From Bombiscardovia asteroides_K (GTDB lineage Bacteria > Actinomycetota > Actinomycetes > Actinomycetales > Bifidobacteriaceae): a DNA stretch of 64,000 bases. How positions within the stretch are numbered: position 1 is the stretch's first letter; each line of letters begins with the position of its first letter. The notes below the pieces were generated by a model. It worked only from the letters and a program-made list of their open reading frames with translations. It did not search any database and had not been told where the DNA came from. Shown here piece by piece: positions 35,657 through 43,767 of this stretch. Made by a program: the position numbers and the translations under genes. Location: NCBI RefSeq assembly GCF_048001765.1, contig NZ_CP181447.1:1860001-1924000 (forward strand), read 5' to 3'.

Positions 35657-37228
35657 TCATCCCTGGTCCAAGGCCAGCAGGTCATCCATGGTCTGCCGCC
35701 GCAGCATCAGATGGGCGCCGGACTGGTCCAGACCTACCACAGGAGGAATCAGAGCCTGGTTGTAATTACTGGCCATGGTCCGCCCGTAGGCGCCGGTTAC
35801 CGGCACCAAAAGCAGATCACCCCGGCGAATGTCGGCAGGCAGGGCCACATCCTGCACCAGGATATCCCCCGATTCGCAGTGCTTACCGACGATACGGGCC
35901 TGAATCCGATCCACGCTGCCCGGTCGGTTGGCCAGAACGGCAGTGTATTCGGCTCCGTAGAGGGCCGGACGGATGTTGTCGCTCATGCCGCCGTCAACCG
36001 AAACGTAGGTGCGCACGCTTCCGTCAGACAGGGGGACGGGCTTGACGGTGCCCACCCGGTACAGACTCATGCCACAGGGTGCCACGATCCAACGGCCGGG
36101 CTCGAAGGCGATGACCGGCATGGGCATGCCCAAGCGACGGTTGATGGCGACCATGTCAGCCCCCAGGCTAGTCAGGGTCTGGTCCAGATCCATCCGATCC
36201 TCATCCGGGGTGTAGGGCACGGAGAAGCCGCCGCCAAGATCCACCTCGGGCATCAGGTATCCGTCAGTGGCCCAGAAGGTGTGCCTCAGCAGCATCATGC
36301 GTCGGGCGGCCTCGATGAAGGCCGAAGAGTCATGGATCTGTGAGCCGATATGGGTGTGGATGCCCACCAGCTCCAGTTCCTTCTCGTGGGAACGAATCTC
36401 CTTGAGCAGGGCGATAGCCGGTCCGTCAGCCAGGGCGGACATGGCCTTGATCCGGGCGGGATCAGCCGGTTCAGCAGGCCCGTTGGCAGCGGAATACAGG
36501 GCCGAAGAGGAAGGTGAAACCACGGAATCGACAGGAGCTGAGTAGCCGTTTGCCTTCGTGGCCGCCGAAGTCGCTGCCACAGCCTGTTCGGAGGAACCCG
36601 GCTCAGGCCCAAGGTCCAGCAGGCCTACGTCGGTGCCCTGGGGCAGCAGGGGGATGCCGAACTTCTGATCCTCATGGGCCGTCGAGATGTACTCGTGACC
36701 GCCGGCGTGCACACCCACGGTCACCCGGAGCATGACCTTGGCGCGACGACCCTGCGCCCTAGCAGCAGCGGCAATCCGGGCAGGCTCGTCGGGCGCGTCG
36801 ATGACGATGGCCCTGTAGCCCTCCCTCACAGCCAGGTCGATCTCCTGGTCGGACTTGTTGTTGCCGTGCAGGACCAGACGGCGGCCAGGGGCGCCGGCGG
36901 CCTGGGCAATCAGCATCTCGCCCAGGGAACAGGTGTCGATATCCAGCCCCTGGCGCAGCATGATCCGCACGGTCTCCTTGCTCAGGAAGGCCTTGCCGGC
37001 GTAGCTGACCCTGGTGGTCGCACCGCCCAGATCCCGCAGGGCCGCCTGACAGAAGGCCGAGGCCCGTTCCGCCATCATCTCGGTGTCCATCAGATACATG
37101 GGGGTGCCGTAACGCTTGGCCAGGTCCTCCATGGAGCACCTGTGCATGGTCAGCATGCCCTGACGGTCCCGCTGCAGAGCCCCGGGCCAGAACCCGTCGG
37201 GCCCCAGCCCGCACATCCCTGTTTCCAT
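35657..37228 (-). CDS. lysA: diaminopimelate decarboxylase
   Basis: 523 residues, fold-type III PLP enzyme. Decarboxylates meso-DAP to lysine. Seen: YAGKAFLSKE with the PLP lysine, HTHIGSQI, VDLGGGFSVPY, EPGRWIV, CESGDIL near the second active site, and the C-terminal NYNQ. A Ser/Ala/Pro-rich low-complexity insert (about residues 205-265) makes it longer than the usual 420 residues. The ATG at 37228 has GGGAGG 6 nt upstream. It follows argS by 26 bp, the conserved argS-lysA-hom order of Actinobacteria. Confidence 0.96.
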   Translation of the reverse strand: METGMCGLGPDGFWPGALQRDRQGMLTMHRCSMEDLAKRYGTPMYLMDTEMMAERASAFCQAALRDLGGATTRVSYAGKAFLSKETVRIMLRQGLDIDTCSLGEMLIAQAAGAPGRRLVLHGNNKSDQEIDLAVREGYRAIVIDAPDEPARIAAAARAQGRRAKVMLRVTVGVHAGGHEYISTAHEDQKFGIPLLPQGTDVGLLDLGPEPGSSEQAVAATSAATKANGYSAPVDSVVSPSSSALYSAANGPAEPADPARIKAMSALADGPAIALLKEIRSHEKELELVGIHTHIGSQIHDSSAFIEAARRMMLLRHTFWATDGYLMPEVDLGGGFSVPYTPDEDRMDLDQTLTSLGADMVAINRRLGMPMPVIAFEPGRWIVAPCGMSLYRVGTVKPVPLSDGSVRTYVSVDGGMSDNIRPALYGAEYTAVLANRPGSVDRIQARIVGKHCESGDILVQDVALPADIRRGDLLLVPVTGAYGRTMASNYNQALIPPVVGLDQSGAHLMLRRQTMDDLLALDQG

Positions 37229-37254
37229 CAACGACCTCCCGGTGACCTTCAGGC

Positions 37255-39012
37255 TTACATACGGTCCGGGGCCTGGACGCCCAGCAGCCCCAGACCGTTG
37301 GCGATGACCTGCTGCACGGCGTCATTGAGCCGCAGACGTGCCGCCGCACGGGCCGGCTGTGGATTCCTGTCCTCATCCTGGTCCAGATCAGCCCGGCCAG
37401 TAGGCTCCATGGGCACCACGCGCTCCAGGTTGTACCAGCGGTGATAGACCCCAGCCAGCTGCTCCAGGTAGTGGGCCACCCGGTGAGGGGCCTTCTGGTC
37501 GCCAGCGGTCTGAACAACATTGGGGTAAAGAGCCAAGACGCCCAGAACATCATTGTCGGCGGCAGTGTCCAGCAGGGACAGGTCGGCCCCGGACCGGTCG
37601 ATACCCGCCTGGGCTGCATTCCGATCTACATTCTTGGAGCGGGCGTGTGCGTATTGCACGTAGTAGACGGGGTTGTCGTTGGTGTGCGAGGCCAGCAGGT
37701 CCAGGTCGATGTCCACGCTCTGGTTGTAGTCGGTGCGGGCCAGGGAATACCGTGCTGCATCCACACCCACGGCATCCACCAGATCGTCGATGGTCACCAC
37801 GTTGCCTGCCCGCTTGCTCATGCGCACGGCCTGACCGTCCTTGATGACGTTGACCATCTGGCCAATCAGAATCTGCATGTTCACGCCTGGGGTGTCCCCG
37901 AAGGCCGCGCAGATGGCCATCATCCTGCCGATGTAGCCATGGTGGTCGGCGCCCAGCATGTAGATGGCCTCGTCACAGGGATCCTTGGCCCTGCGCCGCT
38001 TGTTCAGGTAGTAGGCGATGTCGGCCGCCACATAGGCCGCGTGGCCGTCGGACTTGATGATCACCCGGTCCTTGTCGTCACCGTAGGTGGTGGAGCGGAA
38101 CCAGGTAGCCCCATCCTTCTCGAAGATGTCGCCCTTGGCCCTCAGCTCGTCAATGGCCCGGTCCACCTGGCCGGACTCATACAGGCTGTTCTCATGGAAC
38201 CAGACATCGAAGTTGACCCGGAAGTCACGCATGGACTGCTGGATCTCGGCGAACATCATGGGCACGGCCCGGGTGCGGAAGGCCTCGCGCTGGGGGCTGT
38301 CACCTTCGGCGCCGTCCTCGTCGCGCACCCTGGGCATGGCCAGGATATCCTGTCCTTCTTCGGCAGCCTCCTTGACCACCCGAGAGGCAATCTCATCGAT
38401 GTAGGAGCCTTTGTAGCCGTCAGCGGGCACGGGCTCGCCGTGGGCCGCCGCCACCAGCGAACGGGAGAAACGGTCGATCTGTGTGCCGTGATCGTTGAAG
38501 TAATACTCCCTGACCACCTTGGCGCCATTGGCTTCCAGGACGCGAGCCATGGAGTCGCCCACAGCCGCCCACCGTGTGCCGCCGATGTGGATGGGACCCG
38601 TGGGGTTGGCCGAAACGAATTCCAGATTGAGCGTGCGCCCGCTCAGGTGATCGTTGCTCCCGAAGGCGGATCCCGCCTCCAGGACCGCATCGACCACAGC
38701 AGCCGCTGAGGCCGAGTCCAAAGTTATGTTGATGAAGCCGGGCCCTGCCACGTCCACCTGGGCGATCCCGTCGGCCTCTCGCAGAGCATCGGCCAGGGCC
38801 TGCCCCAGTTCAGCAGGTCTCATGCCGGCCTTCTTGGCCAGCTGCATGGCGATGTTGGTGGACCAGTCCCCGTGGGAGCGGTCCTTGGGGCGCATGACCG
38901 CCAGATGGTCGGCGTCAGGAACCATGTCGGGCTCCAGACTTCCCAGGCGGCCTGACTGGGCCATCTGGACGGCGGTCGAAGAGATGATACGGGCAAGTGC
39001 TTCAGGACTCAT
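37255..39012 (-). CDS. argS: arginyl-tRNA synthetase
   Basis: 585 residues, class Ia synthetase. The N-terminal Add-1 domain (about 1-110) recognises the tRNA elbow. The HIGH motif reads HIGG within SANPTGPIHIGGTRW, the KMSKS equivalent reads RMSKRAGN, and an all-helical anticodon domain ends the protein. The start ATG at 39012 is the canonical one; a longer frame upstream is antisense to ridA control DNA. No clear ribosome-binding site is seen; TAGACT lies 7 nt before the ATG, so the transcript may be leaderless. It heads argS-lysA-hom-thrB. Confidence 0.96.
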   Translation of the reverse strand: MSPEALARIISSTAVQMAQSGRLGSLEPDMVPDADHLAVMRPKDRSHGDWSTNIAMQLAKKAGMRPAELGQALADALREADGIAQVDVAGPGFINITLDSASAAAVVDAVLEAGSAFGSNDHLSGRTLNLEFVSANPTGPIHIGGTRWAAVGDSMARVLEANGAKVVREYYFNDHGTQIDRFSRSLVAAAHGEPVPADGYKGSYIDEIASRVVKEAAEEGQDILAMPRVRDEDGAEGDSPQREAFRTRAVPMMFAEIQQSMRDFRVNFDVWFHENSLYESGQVDRAIDELRAKGDIFEKDGATWFRSTTYGDDKDRVIIKSDGHAAYVAADIAYYLNKRRRAKDPCDEAIYMLGADHHGYIGRMMAICAAFGDTPGVNMQILIGQMVNVIKDGQAVRMSKRAGNVVTIDDLVDAVGVDAARYSLARTDYNQSVDIDLDLLASHTNDNPVYYVQYAHARSKNVDRNAAQAGIDRSGADLSLLDTAADNDVLGVLALYPNVVQTAGDQKAPHRVAHYLEQLAGVYHRWYNLERVVPMEPTGRADLDQDEDRNPQPARAAARLRLNDAVQQVIANGLGLLGVQAPDRM

Positions 39013-39019
39013 GCCCTCA

Positions 39020-39025
39020 AGTCTA
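39020..39025 (-). promoter_or_regulatory. -10-like box (TAGACT) for argS
   Basis: The hexamer ends 7 nt before the argS ATG, in the 43-nt gap after ridA. Confidence 0.3.
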
Positions 39026-39055
39026 GCGACGGCGGGGACCAGCAACCGACCTGTC

Positions 39056-39445
39056 TCAGGCCAGGGCCACGACCTCGATCTCGACCAGGGCCCCCTTGGG
39101 GATGTCCGCGCCACCGAACGCCACGCGGGCCGGCCGCACCGAGCCGATGAAAACCTGAGAGTAGGCCTGATCCACCTGGGTGAAATCCTCCACCCGCCGC
39201 ATAAGGATGGTGGCCCTGACCACCTTTTCCATGCCGGTGCCGGCTGCATCCAGGATGTTCTTGACGTTCTTCAGGGCCTGGGTGGCCTGGTCAGCCGCAG
39301 TGCCCTCCACCAGCTCGCCGGTGTCCGGGTCGATGCCCAGCTGTCCGGAGACAAAGACAAAGCCCCCGGCCTTCACAGCCTGACTGTAAGCCCCCAAAGC
39401 CTGAGGCGCATATGGCGTGCCGATCTCTTCCGGTCCATCTTCCAT
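39056..39445 (-). CDS. ridA: RidA family reactive-enamine deaminase
   Basis: A 129-residue member of the YjgF/YER057c/UK114 family. It hydrolyses 2-aminoacrylate and related enamine/imine by-products of PLP enzymes. Seen: PYAPQALGAYSQAVKAG, FVSGQLGIDPDTGEL, and the arginine-containing VVRATILMR strand followed by RPARVAFGGADIPKGALVEIE. Length is standard. AAGGA precedes the ATG. It lies among PLP-dependent amino-acid enzymes, where it would protect them. Confidence 0.93.
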   Translation of the reverse strand: MEDGPEEIGTPYAPQALGAYSQAVKAGGFVFVSGQLGIDPDTGELVEGTAADQATQALKNVKNILDAAGTGMEKVVRATILMRRVEDFTQVDQAYSQVFIGSVRPARVAFGGADIPKGALVEIEVVALA

Positions 39446-39548
39446 GAGTCCGTCCTTTCTTCAGGTCCGCCGCACCCATGCCGGGCCGAAGCCCCGGGCG
39501 GACACCCTCCACTATAGGAGTGCCCGCCCGGCGCAAGCGGCACCAGTC

Positions 39549-41303
39549 TCAGCCCTTGCGAGCCTCCTGACCCATCCAGTAGGCCAGGGAGCGCAGATCG
39601 CCGGCCTCGTAGGTCTTGACGAAGTTTTCGACCTGGTCCGGATCCGAGCAGGTCTCCGGGAACCGCATATAGCGGGTATCCAGAGGGCTGGCTCCTGTCA
39701 GCTTGATGTCAATGACCGAGGACCTGTCGGCCTTGCGAGCCTCTGAGAAGGCATGACGGGCATCGGCCACCGTGCGCACGGTGAAGCCCAGGGCGCCCAT
39801 GCCCTCGCCGACCTTGGCCCAATCGGTGTCGGGCAGGTCCACTCCGCTCAGGGGCTGATGGCTGTCGTCGCGCTGCTCGGCCTCGATGTAGCCCAAGGAC
39901 TGATTGGAGAAGACCACGTTGATGACCGGTGCATGGTACTTGAGCTGGGCCAGCACCTCCTCACCGAGCATGGCGAATCCGCCGTCGCCGCTCAGGGAGT
40001 AGACGGTCGATTCCGGATGCTCCAGCTTGGCGGCCAAGGCGGCCGGCACGGCGTAGCCCATGGTGGCGTGCTTGCCAGAGACGGTCCAGCGGTTGGTAGG
40101 CTTCAGGTGCAGCAGACGCAGGAAGTCGATGTCCACATTGCCCACGTCGGGGATGACAATGTCATTGTCCTCAAGCTGCTGATCGATGATGTGGTAGACG
40201 GGCTCGGGCCTCAGGGGCGTGCGGGTGTCTTCGTTGAAGGAGGCCAGCCACTGGTCCCAGTTCTCCTTGCTGCGCAGGCAGGCCCTGTAGAAGACGGACT
40301 CCTCCTGGTCCTGGCCGGCGGCGGTTATTGCCTTGAGGGCCTCGCGGGCGTCGGCCTGGATGGCAAGGACCACGTTGGCTTGGAATCGCTTGCCCAGCTT
40401 GGCCGGGTTCAGGTCGATCTGGATGACCTTGGTATTGGGAGTGACGAACATGGACCCGAAGGGGTTGTCCGAACCCACCCAGACCGTCAGATCCGAGGTG
40501 TAGATGGCCTCCGTGGCGGTCTTGGTGGCCACACGGCCGGCCGACTGCAGGTAGGCAGGATAGGTGTCCTCCACGATCCCCTTGGCCGGGAAGGTGGAGA
40601 CCATAGGCATCTTGAAACGCTCGGACATGGCGACCAGCTCATCGCGAGCACCAGCAGCGCCCTGGCCGAAGTAGAGCAGCGGCGCCTTGGCGGATTGAAT
40701 GATCTCCACCGCCTTGCTGACCTGGTCGGCCGCAGGCTTCAGAGGCTCAGGCTTGCGGAAGTTGGGTGCCGAAGCCACCGGGCGGTCGTCGATCTCGGCC
40801 CAGGCCAGATCCTTGGGAATGATGACCACGGAAACCCCGTGGTTGGCATAGGCGCGGCGGATGGCCTCGTCCACCAGGGCCGGCAGCCCTTGGGCGTTGG
40901 TGGCGGCCCGGGCGAATACGGCCACATCGGTAAAGATAGGCACCTCATCCATGGCCTGGAAGAAGTCCATGTTCATAAAGGCCTGGGGCACCTCGCCCAC
41001 CAGGGCCAGCACCGGCACGCCGTCCTCACGGGCATCGTAGAGGCCATTGAGCAGGTGGACCGCACCAGGACCAGACGAGCCGAAGCAGACACCGATCCGG
41101 CCGGTCAGCTTGGCCTCCCCGGCGGCAGCCAGGGCTCCGGCCTCCTCATGACGAACCTGGATGAAGTCGATGCGCTCGCGCTCGTTGTGGATTGCATTCA
41201 TCATGGAGTCGAAGGAACCGCCGGGCAGGCCATAGATGCGCGGCACCCCCCACTGCTCCAGGACGTGAAGGACAGCATCCCCTGCATTGATTCGATTGGC
41301 CAT
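39549..41303 (-). CDS. pox: pyruvate oxidase (TPP/FAD-dependent)
   Basis: 584 residues, three-domain TPP enzyme of the POX family. Seen: GLPGGSFDS and RHEEAGALAAAGEA with the TPP-activating glutamate (Glu53), a central FAD-type domain (YFGQGAAGARDELVAM; TVWVGSDNPFGSMFV), and a TPP/Mg site GDGGFAMLGEE ending in FSNQSLGYI. It probably oxidises pyruvate to acetyl phosphate, CO2 and H2O2 (SpxB/Lactobacillus Pox type). A quinone-linked PoxB form is possible, but the C-terminal membrane-binding peptide of E. coli PoxB is not evident. The start has AAAGGAG 5 nt upstream. That site can pair with an upstream anti-Shine-Dalgarno. Confidence 0.9.
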   Translation of the reverse strand: MANRINAGDAVLHVLEQWGVPRIYGLPGGSFDSMMNAIHNERERIDFIQVRHEEAGALAAAGEAKLTGRIGVCFGSSGPGAVHLLNGLYDAREDGVPVLALVGEVPQAFMNMDFFQAMDEVPIFTDVAVFARAATNAQGLPALVDEAIRRAYANHGVSVVIIPKDLAWAEIDDRPVASAPNFRKPEPLKPAADQVSKAVEIIQSAKAPLLYFGQGAAGARDELVAMSERFKMPMVSTFPAKGIVEDTYPAYLQSAGRVATKTATEAIYTSDLTVWVGSDNPFGSMFVTPNTKVIQIDLNPAKLGKRFQANVVLAIQADAREALKAITAAGQDQEESVFYRACLRSKENWDQWLASFNEDTRTPLRPEPVYHIIDQQLEDNDIVIPDVGNVDIDFLRLLHLKPTNRWTVSGKHATMGYAVPAALAAKLEHPESTVYSLSGDGGFAMLGEEVLAQLKYHAPVINVVFSNQSLGYIEAEQRDDSHQPLSGVDLPDTDWAKVGEGMGALGFTVRTVADARHAFSEARKADRSSVIDIKLTGASPLDTRYMRFPETCSDPDQVENFVKTYEAGDLRSLAYWMGQEARKG

Positions 41304-41389
41304 GTGAACTCCTTTGCTTCGCCGCGGAAAGGAGGCTCCGCCACAACGCGGAAGCGTCGGTCCTCCCCGACGTTCGGTCTTACCCTTTC
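41304..41389 (-). promoter_or_regulatory. pox mRNA leader with mutually exclusive hairpins
   Basis: The Shine-Dalgarno AAAGGAG (41309-41315) is perfectly complementary to CTCCTTT at 41328-41334, with a 12-nt loop; pairing would hide it. A competing 5-bp stem GCGGA/TCCGC (41337-41341 with 41324-41328) would trap the anti-Shine-Dalgarno in its loop and free the site. A third stem CGTCGG/CCGACG (41355-41360 with 41367-41372) lies further upstream. This is a candidate translational switch; no known riboswitch class is recognised. Confidence 0.45.
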
Positions 41390-41417
41390 ACTATGGCACC
41401 TGAGGACGAAGACACAA
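41390..41417 (-). promoter_or_regulatory. candidate pox promoter
   Basis: TTGTGT (41412-41417), a 16-nt spacer and CATAGT (41390-41395) on the minus strand, about 87 nt before the pox ATG. Confidence 0.4.
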
Positions 41418-41459
41418 GCGGGCCAAGGGTCATGTTCCTCAAAAGCTTAGTGATTCACC

Positions 41460-41483
41460 ACACATATGGTGACGCATAAGGTG
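41460..41483 (-). repeat. tandem 12-bp direct repeat upstream of pox
   Basis: CACCTTATGCGT is followed directly by CACCATATGTGT, 10 of 12 bases identical. It lies about 43 bp upstream of the predicted -35, a typical position for an activator site. A palindromic CATGATCATG occurs further upstream (41515-41524). Confidence 0.4.
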
Positions 41484-41557
41484 CGATTACTTCATCCAGT
41501 CATTCAGTAAGTGCCATGATCATGATCCCGGGCATGATGACAGACGGGAGTCGTATA

Positions 41558-41592
41558 AAGAAAAACCCCTGCGCTTTTCCTTGCTGCAGGGA
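41558..41592 (-). terminator. Rho-independent terminator of tRNA-Arg
   Basis: On the minus strand CCCTGC (41586-41591) pairs with GCAGGG (41567-41572) and is followed by GTTTTTCTTTA. Confidence 0.75.
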
Positions 41593-41600
41593 TTTCATCT

Positions 41601-41676
41601 TGGTGGGCTCGAAGGGATTCGAACCCTCGACCTTCTGTTCCGGAGACAGACGCTCTATCCGCTGAGCTACGAACCC
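41601..41676 (-). tRNA. tRNA-Arg (CCG anticodon), CCA encoded
   Basis: Reads on the minus strand from GGGTTCG at 41676. The acceptor closes with CGAGCCC, discriminator A and an encoded CCA (41601-41603). The anticodon arm TCTGT-CTCCGGA-ACAGA gives anticodon CCG for CGG codons. The T-loop is TTCGAAT. Confidence 0.95.
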
Positions 41677-42036
41677 GACAGCCACTTTTCAGTGGACAAC
41701 AGAGACCATACTAGGACACTTTGCGCATTTTCGCACCCATGTGCGTCCTGACGTGTCGGTCAGACGCCAACCACTCTCGGCGTGTTGCCGCAAGATTCCG
41801 GGCGTTTCGTAGGTATCGTGATGGCAAGGCCTCGTGCCACCGCCCCGGTTGCGCCATTGCATCCTCATGCGGTGGCGCGAAGCCGCCAACATTCCCGGAT
41901 GATCTTCTCTCGGGATAGTCTCCACTGTAGTTCCTTCACCCGGCCATCACAAGCGGCCTTCACATACCTGGACAACTCCAATGGGCTGTGGACAAGCAAA
42001 TGGCGGCCACGCCCTGCCTACCGTACCATTGGATAT
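41677..42036. other. 360-bp intergenic region without a supported gene
   Basis: It lies between divergent tRNA-Arg and the CYTH gene. The CYTH reading frame stays open upstream to 41782, but that part has no start signal and an unlikely composition. A short CCAC/GTGG hairpin directly precedes tRNA-Arg. No operator or repeat stands out. Confidence 0.4.
42024..42029 (+). promoter_or_regulatory. -10-like box (TACCAT) for the CYTH gene
   Basis: It lies 7 nt before the ATG at 42037, with no ribosome-binding site between them. Confidence 0.3.
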
Positions 42037-42672
42037 ATGGCCATGAATGAGGACGAGGACGATTTCGAGTTCGAGCGCAGATTCTTCTGCCGGGACCTCC
42101 CCCGGGAGCTGCTCGGAGAGAGTCGGCCGACCCTGATTGTGCAGAGCTACTACGTGCATGAGGACAACTTCGCCCTGCGGGTTCGCCTTCAGGGGCAGGT
42201 GGATCCGGTGGTGCCCATGACGGCCCGGACCGATGCCCTCCATACCTTGCTTGAAGAGGGAGACCACTTCGACGCTGCCTCAATGACGGCCAAAGGCCCC
42301 TCTGTCGGCGGCACCCGCTACGAGGCCGAACGGGCCATAGACCCGGGAATCGCCCTGGAGCTGGTTCTGCGCGGCGGCATTCCCATTGTGAAGAACCGGT
42401 ATGGGGTCTGGCTGGACGAGGACTGGTGGAACCTGGATGTCTTCGGGGACGGCAACGCTCCCCTGGTGGTGGCCGAGGTGGAGCGGACCGGGCCGGTGAC
42501 CGACCTGACCATCCCCGACTTTTGCGCCACCGAAATAACCGACGACCCGCGGTTCTCCAACGACGGGCTGGCCGACCACCCCTTTGGCGACTGGGCGACC
42601 GACTTCGACCGGGAGCTGAAGACCAGCGGACCGCGCTTCCTGACCAACTTCGATGGGAACCGTGAGTCCTGA
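42037..42672 (+). CDS. CYTH-domain protein
   Basis: A 211-residue acidic protein. The start FEFERRFF is a variant of the ExExK opening of CYTH (CyaB/thiamine triphosphatase) domains. Later charged strands (TRYEAERAID, VKNRYGVWLDEDWWNLDVF, VVAEVERTG) alternate in the way expected for the tunnel-shaped triphosphate-binding barrel. Members hydrolyse or sense triphosphate compounds such as thiamine triphosphate or inorganic tripolyphosphate; which applies here is unknown. ATG 42037 is used although no Shine-Dalgarno is visible; a TACCAT hexamer 7 nt upstream suggests a leaderless mRNA. It is convergent with the next gene, 12 bp apart. Confidence 0.75.
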   Translation: MAMNEDEDDFEFERRFFCRDLPRELLGESRPTLIVQSYYVHEDNFALRVRLQGQVDPVVPMTARTDALHTLLEEGDHFDAASMTAKGPSVGGTRYEAERAIDPGIALELVLRGGIPIVKNRYGVWLDEDWWNLDVFGDGNAPLVVAEVERTGPVTDLTIPDFCATEITDDPRFSNDGLADHPFGDWATDFDRELKTSGPRFLTNFDGNRES

Positions 42673-42684
42673 CCCAGGAACGAT

Positions 42685-43650
42685 TCAGTACATCAATGTG
42701 GACAGACGGCGACGGGCCTTGGCCAGCCGGGGATCAGTCGGTTCAGGAATGACGAAGTACTCCAGCAGACGGCGACGGATGGGATCGGTCTGATCCCGGT
42801 GTCCGGCCAGAAAGTCCAGCAGGCGATCAAAGGCATCCTGAATCTGGCCGCCAATCATGTCCACATCAGCCACATCCAACTGGGCCTGCAGATCATCAGG
42901 GGCATCTGCAGCCGCCTGACGGACCTTGCGGACATCGGCCTTGGCTGAACGGGCCATCAGCAGGCACTTGGCCTGTTCACGCTTGGCCAGATCGTCGGTC
43001 GAGTCGGCCTGGACCAGCTTGCCGTAGGCCTCGGCTGCAGCTGCATAGTCGCCCTCCTGGGCCAGCCGATGGGCCTCCTGATGGGCAGGAGGAATGGCAT
43101 CAGCAGCTGCCTGGCCAGCCTGCTCGTCCTGTCCCTGGTCGTTGGTCTCCTGGTAAGGGGCGCTGCCGGTGATACCGGCCTTCTGCGCCATCTGAATCAC
43201 CTGGGGAATGAGCTGATCGGTGATCTGGTTCATCTCCTCATCAGTGGGCAGCCCCTGCAGAATCGGCATGGGTCTGCCGGCCAACAGGGCGAAGAGGGCC
43301 GGGGCACCCTGCACCTGGAAGGTCTGGGCAATCTGCGGATTGGACGCGATGTCGATGCGGGAGAGCTGGATGCGCCCCTCCTGGGCGTTGACGGCCTGGG
43401 CCAGACGGGTGGCCAGGGGGAAGAGGCGATCGTCGGTGGGCACCCAGAGCAGGACCAGAATGGGGAAGGTGGTCGAGGTCTGGACCATGGCCTGGAAACT
43501 GGCCTCGGTGGTATCGATCACGTAGCCACCGGCTGCGGGCGCACCTCCCTGCTGGCCTGGCTCGGCATCAACCTGGTGCTTGAGCGCGCCCAGGTCAACC
43601 GCTCCTGCCAGCGAGACGCCCGGCTGCCCCTGCCCGTTCTTGTTCGCCAT
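42685..43650 (-). CDS. thioredoxin-fold/TPR co-chaperone-like protein (YbbN/CnoX type)
   Basis: 321 residues. After a Gln/Gly/Ala-rich N-terminal 45 residues comes a thioredoxin fold. Where thioredoxin has W-C-x-x-C, this protein has WVPTDDRLF, so it cannot do disulfide exchange. The C-terminal half (from about 185) is helical with TPR-like repeats (AHRLAQEGDYAAAAEAYGKL). This layout is that of YbbN/CnoX, which holds unfolded proteins and passes them to GroEL/DnaK. AAGGAGG lies before the ATG. It is monocistronic, convergent with the CYTH gene. Confidence 0.85.
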   Translation of the reverse strand: MANKNGQGQPGVSLAGAVDLGALKHQVDAEPGQQGGAPAAGGYVIDTTEASFQAMVQTSTTFPILVLLWVPTDDRLFPLATRLAQAVNAQEGRIQLSRIDIASNPQIAQTFQVQGAPALFALLAGRPMPILQGLPTDEEMNQITDQLIPQVIQMAQKAGITGSAPYQETNDQGQDEQAGQAAADAIPPAHQEAHRLAQEGDYAAAAEAYGKLVQADSTDDLAKREQAKCLLMARSAKADVRKVRQAAADAPDDLQAQLDVADVDMIGGQIQDAFDRLLDFLAGHRDQTDPIRRRLLEYFVIPEPTDPRLAKARRRLSTLMY

Positions 43651-43767
43651 GTCAGTCCTCCTTAACCCCGCGGTCGCCGACTGCAGCTTCGGCCCGCCAT
43701 CGAATGCAAACTCCTGGAAGCCAATCTAGTCCAAGGCACGGGCGTTCACCCAGCGCAATCCCGCCCC

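Noticed and set aside
41327..41336. GGAAAGGAGG on the plus strand as a ribosome-binding site for a rightward gene
   Set aside because: No start codon follows at useful distance; its complement on the minus strand is the anti-Shine-Dalgarno of the pox leader.
41782..42036. N-terminal extension of the CYTH protein
   Set aside because: The composition is Arg/Pro/Ser-rich and no ribosome-binding site is present; the acidic CYTH start follows the ATG at 42037.
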